Source: JAJFUG01 sp964473155 (GTDB lineage: Bacteria > Gemmatimonadota > Glassbacteria > GWA2-58-10). From it: a DNA stretch of 64,000 nt. The position numbers were made by a program, and so were the translations under genes. The stretch covers positions 38,022 to 102,021 of the forward strand of contig CAYYNT010000007.1 of the NCBI GenBank assembly GCA_964473155.1. The letters are read 5' to 3'. The first letter of the stretch is position 1, and each line of letters starts with the position of its first letter. Below are positions 59,667 through 64,000 of this stretch, in pieces. The notes under the pieces are model-generated. The model was given only the letters and a program-made list of their open reading frames with translations. It was not told the origin of the DNA and made no database searches.

Positions 59667-60467
59667 ATGACAAGGATAATAGCGGTAGCAAACCAGAAAG
59701 GCGGGGTGGGCAAGACCACCACCGCGATCAATCTTGCCGCCTCGCTGGCCGTGGCCGAGGTTCCTACGTTACTGGTCGATATCGACCCCCAGGCCAACTG
59801 CACCAGCGGTATGGGAATCAACAAGAAAGAGCTGGAAAGCGATATTTACGACATACTTATAGGCGGGCAGCCGATTGAGGCCGCATTGATTTCCACGGAG
59901 CTGGAATACCTGGACATGGTCCCTTCCAGTCTCGACCTTTTTGGCGCCGAGGTGGAGCTTGTGCCGGTTCCGCACCGCGAGGAACGTCTGCGCCGGGCGC
60001 TGGAGCAACTTAATGGCCGTTACCGCTATATACTGATAGATTGTCCGCCCTCGCTGGGTCTTCTTACCCTGAACGCCCTGACTGCCGCTGATTCGGTGCT
60101 TATACCCATCCAGTGCGAATATTACGCACTCGAGGGCTTGAGTCAGCTTATCAACACGATCCGTCTTGTTGCGGCCCGCCTGAATCCGCGCCTGACCATC
60201 GAGGGCATCCTGATGACCATGTTCGATACGCGGGTGAACCTCAGCCATCAGGTTCTGGAGGAGGCAAAAAGCTATTTTTCCGATAAGGTTTACGGTACGG
60301 TGATCCCGCGAAATGTTCGTCTGAGCGAAGCCCCGAGTTTCGGCAAGCCGATAGTGCTTTACGATGTCCTGTCGACCGGGGCGCGAAAATACATGGAACT
60401 CGCGCGAGAGATGCTTGAGCATGAGCAAAAAGAGAAGGCTGGGCAGGGGACTGGGCGCGCTGATTGA
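59667..60467 (+). CDS. parA: Chromosome-partitioning ATPase ParA/Soj
   Basis: 266 residues. Deviant Walker A ANQKGGVGKTTTAINLAASL at residues 6-25, Walker B LIDCPPSLGLLTLNA and the signature TLLVDIDPQANCTSGMG. It drives segregation of ParB-parS complexes. parB starts 47 nt before its end in another frame. No gidA/gidB neighbours are seen. Confidence 0.96.
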   Translation: MTRIIAVANQKGGVGKTTTAINLAASLAVAEVPTLLVDIDPQANCTSGMGINKKELESDIYDILIGGQPIEAALISTELEYLDMVPSSLDLFGAEVELVPVPHREERLRRALEQLNGRYRYILIDCPPSLGLLTLNALTAADSVLIPIQCEYYALEGLSQLINTIRLVAARLNPRLTIEGILMTMFDTRVNLSHQVLEEAKSYFSDKVYGTVIPRNVRLSEAPSFGKPIVLYDVLSTGARKYMELAREMLEHEQKEKAGQGTGRAD

Positions 60468-61341
60468 CGAGGCCGACTCCAGTGTCGATTTTTCCGCCGG
60501 AGCGGAGAGTAGCCTGACAGCCGGCCCTTCGGAGAATGCGGAAGTGTCGTTGCCGGTGGAGTCGATCCACCCCAACCGGTTCCAGCCCAGACACACTTTC
60601 CGGCCGGATTCCATAGCCGAGCTGGCCGCCTCGATCAAGGCTCAGGGCCTGATCCAGCCCATCGTGGTCAACCGCGGGCAGGATGGATCTTACGAGCTGA
60701 TCAGTGGAGAACGCCGTCTGCGGGCGGTCAAGCAGCTCGGTTGGAGCGAGGTTCCCGCTGTCGTGCGCAGCGTGAGCGACAACGAACTGCTCGAAATGAC
60801 TCTGGTCGAGAACCTGCAGCGCGAAGACCTCAACCCGATAGATGAGGCGCAGGGCTATCGTTCCCTGATCGAGGATTTCGGACAGACACAGGCCCAGGTG
60901 GCGGAAAAGGTAGGCAAGGACCGGGCCACGGTGGCGAATGCGCTTCGGCTGCTAAAGCTGCCGGAAGTGCTCCGCAAGTCAGTTTCAGACGGCGAGCTTT
61001 CCGCCGGGCATGCCCGCGCTCTACTGGGTCTGGAGGACCAGGCCGTACAGATTGAACTGGCCCGGAAGGCGGTGAAGCAGGAGCTTTCAGTCAGGAAGCT
61101 TGAATCGATAGTCCGCGACCTTACCTCAGGGGTAAGCGGAAAAAAGGCCGGAAAGGAACAGACGCCCGAACTGGAGCATGAGTCCCAGATACGCGATCTG
61201 GAATTCCGTCTGAAAAGCCGCCTGGGAACAAGGGTGCGTATCCGGGACGGCAAGGACGGAAAGGGCCGGATAGAAATCGAGTTTTTCTCTTTCGATGAAT
61301 TCGAGCGGTTGATGGAGCTGCTCGACGTGCCGCTGGCCTGA
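60421..61341 (+). CDS. parB: Chromosome-partitioning CTPase ParB/Spo0J
   Basis: 306 residues from ATG 60421 (KKRRLGRGLGALIDEAD, the ParA-stimulating tail). The N-domain has the CTP-binding motifs GLIQPIVVNRGQDGSYELIS and GERRLRAVKQLG, then MTLVENLQREDLNPIDEA and the DNA-binding HTH TQAQVAEKVGKDRATVANAL. The overlap with parA indicates coupling. Confidence 0.95.
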   Translation: MSKKRRLGRGLGALIDEADSSVDFSAGAESSLTAGPSENAEVSLPVESIHPNRFQPRHTFRPDSIAELAASIKAQGLIQPIVVNRGQDGSYELISGERRLRAVKQLGWSEVPAVVRSVSDNELLEMTLVENLQREDLNPIDEAQGYRSLIEDFGQTQAQVAEKVGKDRATVANALRLLKLPEVLRKSVSDGELSAGHARALLGLEDQAVQIELARKAVKQELSVRKLESIVRDLTSGVSGKKAGKEQTPELEHESQIRDLEFRLKSRLGTRVRIRDGKDGKGRIEIEFFSFDEFERLMELLDVPLA

Positions 61342-61387
61342 GACGCCGTTAAATGGATTGTCACCGGCATCTTGGTGGAGATGTACG

Positions 61388-62215
61388 ATGAAATACATGA
61401 CGCTGATGATCATTCCATATCCGGGTGCGGATGTCAGGAGCATGAAAATAAGTCACCGCACGCTGAAAATACTTGCGGTGACGTTTACGCTTCTGGCCAG
61501 CGCGACCGTGGCTTTCGCCATCTACCTGAAACCTGTTTTTTACAAGGCCAGCCGTTTTGAAAGTCTGGTCGCGGAAAACCGGGAACTGGCGAAACAGAAC
61601 AGCAAGATAGTAGAGTTGCAGAAAAAAATCAGCGCCATCGACAAGATGATCGGCAGGATACAGGTAGCCCAGGGAGTGAAACCTCCACAGGAATCGGATG
61701 AAAAAGGACTGACCGCTGTGATGGCCCAGCCGGTTGAACGTCAGGACCATGTTCCCACGGAAGTTCTGCCGGAGGATTACGGTTCGAGTGAGCCTCAGGT
61801 GCTCTCAACGGTTGCTGTCCCGACAGATACAAGCCGCACCGACATACCATTCGGAATGCCTATCGATGAAAAAAGCTTTATCAGCCGCACTTTCAATCCC
61901 AAGATATACCATTATGGAGTCGATTTCGCTATCAAGCAGGGCACTCCAGTAAAATCCACTGCGGACGGCGCTGTTACGATCGCTGAAAAAAACGACAACC
62001 TGGGCTATTATATAATGATCAAGCACGGGAACGGTTTCAGCACCATGTACGCCCACAACAGCCGCCTGACAGTGGAGAAGGGCGCACGGGTGCGCAAGGG
62101 AGACCTGATCGCATATAGCGGTAATCTCGGAGTTTCAAGCGGGCCGCACCTTCATTACGCTGTGTTCGACGAGAACGGCAACCCGGTTGATCCGTTGCCA
62201 TTTCTGCAGCATTGA
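61388..62215 (+). CDS. M23-family peptidoglycan peptidase
   Basis: 275 residues from ATG 61388 with GGTGGAG before it. An N-terminal inner-membrane anchor (LKILAVTFTLLASATVAFAI), a coiled coil (about 60-100, RELAKQNSKIVELQKKISAI) and a LytM domain with intact zinc motifs: HYGVDFAIKQG (H-x3-D) and GPHLHYAVFD (HxH). It probably cuts peptide cross-links or activates amidases. It precedes the bactofilin gene by an overlapping stop, a pairing known to act in cell shape. Confidence 0.92.
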   Translation: MKYMTLMIIPYPGADVRSMKISHRTLKILAVTFTLLASATVAFAIYLKPVFYKASRFESLVAENRELAKQNSKIVELQKKISAIDKMIGRIQVAQGVKPPQESDEKGLTAVMAQPVERQDHVPTEVLPEDYGSSEPQVLSTVAVPTDTSRTDIPFGMPIDEKSFISRTFNPKIYHYGVDFAIKQGTPVKSTADGAVTIAEKNDNLGYYIMIKHGNGFSTMYAHNSRLTVEKGARVRKGDLIAYSGNLGVSSGPHLHYAVFDENGNPVDPLPFLQH

Positions 62216-62238
62216 ACCCACTGAAGAGGTCGTTCCAA

Positions 62239-62802
62239 ATGGGGGACAAGTTCACTGGAAAAGATGAGGAAAGGCTGAACACCATTATCGGGCAGGGAAC
62301 CGTGATCAAGGGGGAATGCTCGGTCAACGGGACAGTGCGTGTGGATGGGGTTATCGATGGCAGCCTGACCGCAAAAGGCATGGCTATTCTTGGCAAATCC
62401 GGTCAGATCAAAGGTGACCTGATGGTGCACAATGCAATTGTCGGTGGGAAGATCGACGGGAGCGTCATTGCCGAGGGCCGTCTCGAACTTCAGACCGGAG
62501 CGAGTGTAGAGGGTGATATCGCCGCCCGCCGCCTGGTGGTGGAGGAGGGAGTGTTTTTCCACGGCCTGTGCAATATGAAAGAGGAACAGGCAGCAAGGGC
62601 GGGGCAGACGCAGACTGCAAAGCCAGAAGAAAACGAAAAGCCGAAATCGCAGGAGAGCAAGGATCTCTCCAAGCCTGCGGTTTCTCCTGCTCAAACATCA
62701 TCCAAAGCGGTGCAGCCGCCTCAGGGGAAAAAAGTCAAAGTTGAAGAGAGCGGCAAGGATGACGAGGATCAGGAATTAACCTATCACGGCCGTCCGCTCT
62801 GA
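62239..62802 (+). CDS. Bactofilin
   Basis: 187 residues from ATG 62239, with GAAGAGG 9 nt before; a TTG at 62212 is in frame. The bactofilin beta-helix spans about residues 10-115 (TVIKGECSVNGTVRVDGVID, GKIDGSVIAEGRLELQTGAS). A charged, Lys/Glu/Gln-rich tail ends the protein. Bactofilins polymerise without nucleotide and often recruit M23 enzymes, such as the one just upstream. Forms parA-parB-M23-bactofilin. Confidence 0.93.
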   Translation: MGDKFTGKDEERLNTIIGQGTVIKGECSVNGTVRVDGVIDGSLTAKGMAILGKSGQIKGDLMVHNAIVGGKIDGSVIAEGRLELQTGASVEGDIAARRLVVEEGVFFHGLCNMKEEQAARAGQTQTAKPEENEKPKSQESKDLSKPAVSPAQTSSKAVQPPQGKKVKVEESGKDDEDQELTYHGRPL

Positions 62803-62808
62803 TTCTTT

Positions 62809-63234
62809 TCAGTCCTGTATTCCGGCGGCCAGGTTGGCCGCCTTTATTTTAATCCGGGCGGCGTTTATATCGCGGTTCAGGGCATTCCGTTTATTTTTCT
62901 CTGCAACTCCGGCATCCAGGGCCGCCTCTGCGCTCGCCAGCTCATCGCGAACAGCCGCCAGGCTGAGTTTATCCGCCGCGGAGGCCTTGTCCGCAAGAAT
63001 GATCAATTGGTTGTCTTTTACCTGCAGAAAACCGCCAAACACCGCATAATAAACGACATCCTTGCCTTTCCTTATCTTCAGCACTCCATCGCCCAGGGCC
63101 GCCATCATAGGGGCATGACCCGGCAAAACTCCCAGATAACCGCTCGCTGCCGGGGCGACGACAGAATCCGCCAGCGCATCGAATAGGATTTTTTCCTGGG
63201 TGATGATCCTCGTTTTGAGAGGCTCAACAAACAT
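62809..63234 (-). CDS. atpC: ATP synthase epsilon subunit
   Basis: 141 residues from the ATG at 63234 after AGAGGGA. The N-terminal beta sandwich (KILFDALADSVVAPAASGYL, GVLPGHAPMMAALGDGVLKI) and C-terminal two-helix domain are typical. It sits below atpD by 35 nt. The last codons double as the terminator of the bactofilin transcript on the other strand. Confidence 0.95.
   Translation of the reverse strand: MFVEPLKTRIITQEKILFDALADSVVAPAASGYLGVLPGHAPMMAALGDGVLKIRKGKDVVYYAVFGGFLQVKDNQLIILADKASAADKLSLAAVRDELASAEAALDAGVAEKNKRNALNRDINAARIKIKAANLAAGIQD
62824..62850 (+). terminator. Terminator of the bactofilin operon inside atpC
   Basis: GGCGGCC (62824-62830), loop AGGTT, GGCCGCC (62836-62842), then TTTATTTT. 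It lies within the atpC coding sequence (read from the other strand), since bactofilin and atpC end only 6 nt apart. Confidence 0.7.
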
Positions 63235-63269
63235 AAACGTTTCCCTCTGTTTCGAGGTCTGCATGGACC

Positions 63270-64000
63270 TCACTGCTGCTTCTTGTATTCCTCGTAACGC
63301 TCCAGAACCTCGTCGATCGCTCCGGCCATGGTGAACAACTGTTCCGGTATCTCATCATAGTCGCCATTTACCAGGCCCTTGAAACTGCGGATGTTATCAG
63401 CGAGCTTTACATATTTCCCGGCCCTGCCGGTAAACTGCTCGGCCACATGGAACGGCTGGGACAGGAATTTTTGGATACGGCGGGCGCGGTTCACCACCAC
63501 CTTGTCTTCCTCGCTCAATTCATCCATGCCCAGGATGGCGATAATGTCCTGGAGGTCCTTGTAGCGCTGAAGGATTTCCTGGACCCGCCGGGCAACGCTA
63601 TAATGCTCCTCGCCGATGATATTGGCGTCCATGATCCGGCTGGTGGAATCCAGCGGATCGACTGCCGGGTAGATGCCCAGTTCGACGATGCGGCGGCTTA
63701 ACACGGTCGTGGCGTCCAGATGACTGAACGCGGTAGCCGGGGCCGGATCGGTAAGATCATCCGCCGGGACGTAGATCGCCTGGACCGAGGTGATCGAACC
63801 GTTGCGCGTGCTCGTGATACGCTCCTGAAGCTCACCCATCTCGGTGCCCAGTGTCGGCTGGTAGCCCACGGCGGAGGGCATGCGGCCCAGCAGGGCGCTG
63901 ACCTCGGAGCCGGCCTGGGTGAAGCGGAAAATATTGTCGATAAAAAGGAGCACGTCCTGCTTCTCTTCCTCGCGGAAATACTCGGCCATGGTCAGAGCGG
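63270..64000 (-). CDS. atpD: ATP synthase beta subunit, C-terminal half (cut by window edge)
   Basis: The frame is open to the right edge; about 243 codons are present. LLFIDNIFRFTQAGSEVSAL (Walker B), LGRMPSAVGYQPTLGTEMGE, SITSVQAIYVPADDLTDPAP, the ATPase signature HLDATTVLSRRIVELGIYPA, and the DELSEEDK loop. The F1 catalytic subunit. The Walker A region lies outside the window. Followed by atpC. Confidence 0.97.
   Translation of the reverse strand, partial: ALTMAEYFREEEKQDVLLFIDNIFRFTQAGSEVSALLGRMPSAVGYQPTLGTEMGELQERITSTRNGSITSVQAIYVPADDLTDPAPATAFSHLDATTVLSRRIVELGIYPAVDPLDSTSRIMDANIIGEEHYSVARRVQEILQRYKDLQDIIAILGMDELSEEDKVVVNRARRIQKFLSQPFHVAEQFTGRAGKYVKLADNIRSFKGLVNGDYDEIPEQLFTMAGAIDEVLERYEEYKKQQ

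Noticed and set aside
1..64000. CRISPR arrays, rRNA, tRNA, intact transposases or prophage genes
   Set aside because: No regularly spaced repeats, no recognisable rRNA or tRNA sequence, and no transposase, integrase or phage structural motifs were seen on either strand when reading; short tRNAs could still have been missed without a dedicated scan.

Overview
The window is a dense, mostly housekeeping stretch of a GC-rich chromosome from a diderm (Gram-negative-type) bacterium. Evidence for the cell type: a complete Kdo route (kdsA, kdsB, kdsC, kdsD), LPS-export genes (LptC-, LptA- and LptB-like), several lipoproteins and a probable outer-membrane barrel. BatD/BatE-like genes, ECF sigma/anti-sigma pairs, a bactofilin and HprK-HPr-EI beside rpoN would suit an uncultured lineage of or near the FCB (Fibrobacteres-Chlorobi-Bacteroidetes) superphylum. 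That placement is inference: there is no rRNA gene here. Siroheme decarboxylase genes (ahbA, ahbB) point to the siroheme-dependent heme route, typical of anaerobes and some microaerophiles. GTG and TTG starts and 4-nt start/stop overlaps are frequent.

Layout. 1-1.9 kb: end of a Bat operon (batD, batE). 2.2-2.9 kb: an ECF sigma factor. 2.9-6.2 kb: tetrapyrrole operon hemB-ahbA-ahbB-hemL. 6.4-8.6 kb: SpoIID-like lipoprotein, then an AT-rich island with a candidate small RNA (two hairpins of identical design) and a convergent NYN-domain gene. 8.7-14.9 kb (minus): propeller protein, S55-type protease and an NhaC antiporter with an extra N-terminal domain. 15.1-22.7 kb: three poorly characterised envelope genes, phosphoesterase, HDOD protein, beta-lactamase-fold hydrolase, aroB. 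22.8-26.6 kb: double KaiC-like ATPase, histidine kinase, cytidylate-kinase-like protein. 26.7-28.5 kb: an IspH-UbiA fusion.

28.8-43 kb is one long envelope/regulatory block: kdsB, pyrG-kdsA-kdsC-kdsD-lptC-lptA-lptB, rpoN, hpf, hprK, ptsH, ptsI, a PHP phosphoesterase and a dicarboxylate/glutamate-type symporter. 44.4-48.1 kb holds two tandem copies of a three-gene module: ECF sigma and anti-sigma on the minus strand, a small membrane protein divergently on the plus strand. Each intergenic region carries a back-to-back promoter pair with identical element spacing (GAAA-18 nt-C/TGTC), four sites in all. This is the clearest unexplained system in the window.

48.2-58.7 kb: B3/B4-domain protein, recA-recX, methyltransferase, a PEPCK/HprK-like P-loop protein, decayed HAD and MFS remnants, alaS, a probable degenerate polyprenyl-synthase-like protein, a MITE-like element, mnmA. 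58.7-64 kb: HTH protein with a pseudo-receiver, parA-parB-M23 peptidase-bactofilin, and convergent atpC-atpD running off the right edge.

No rRNA, tRNA, CRISPR array, intact insertion sequence or prophage was recognised.
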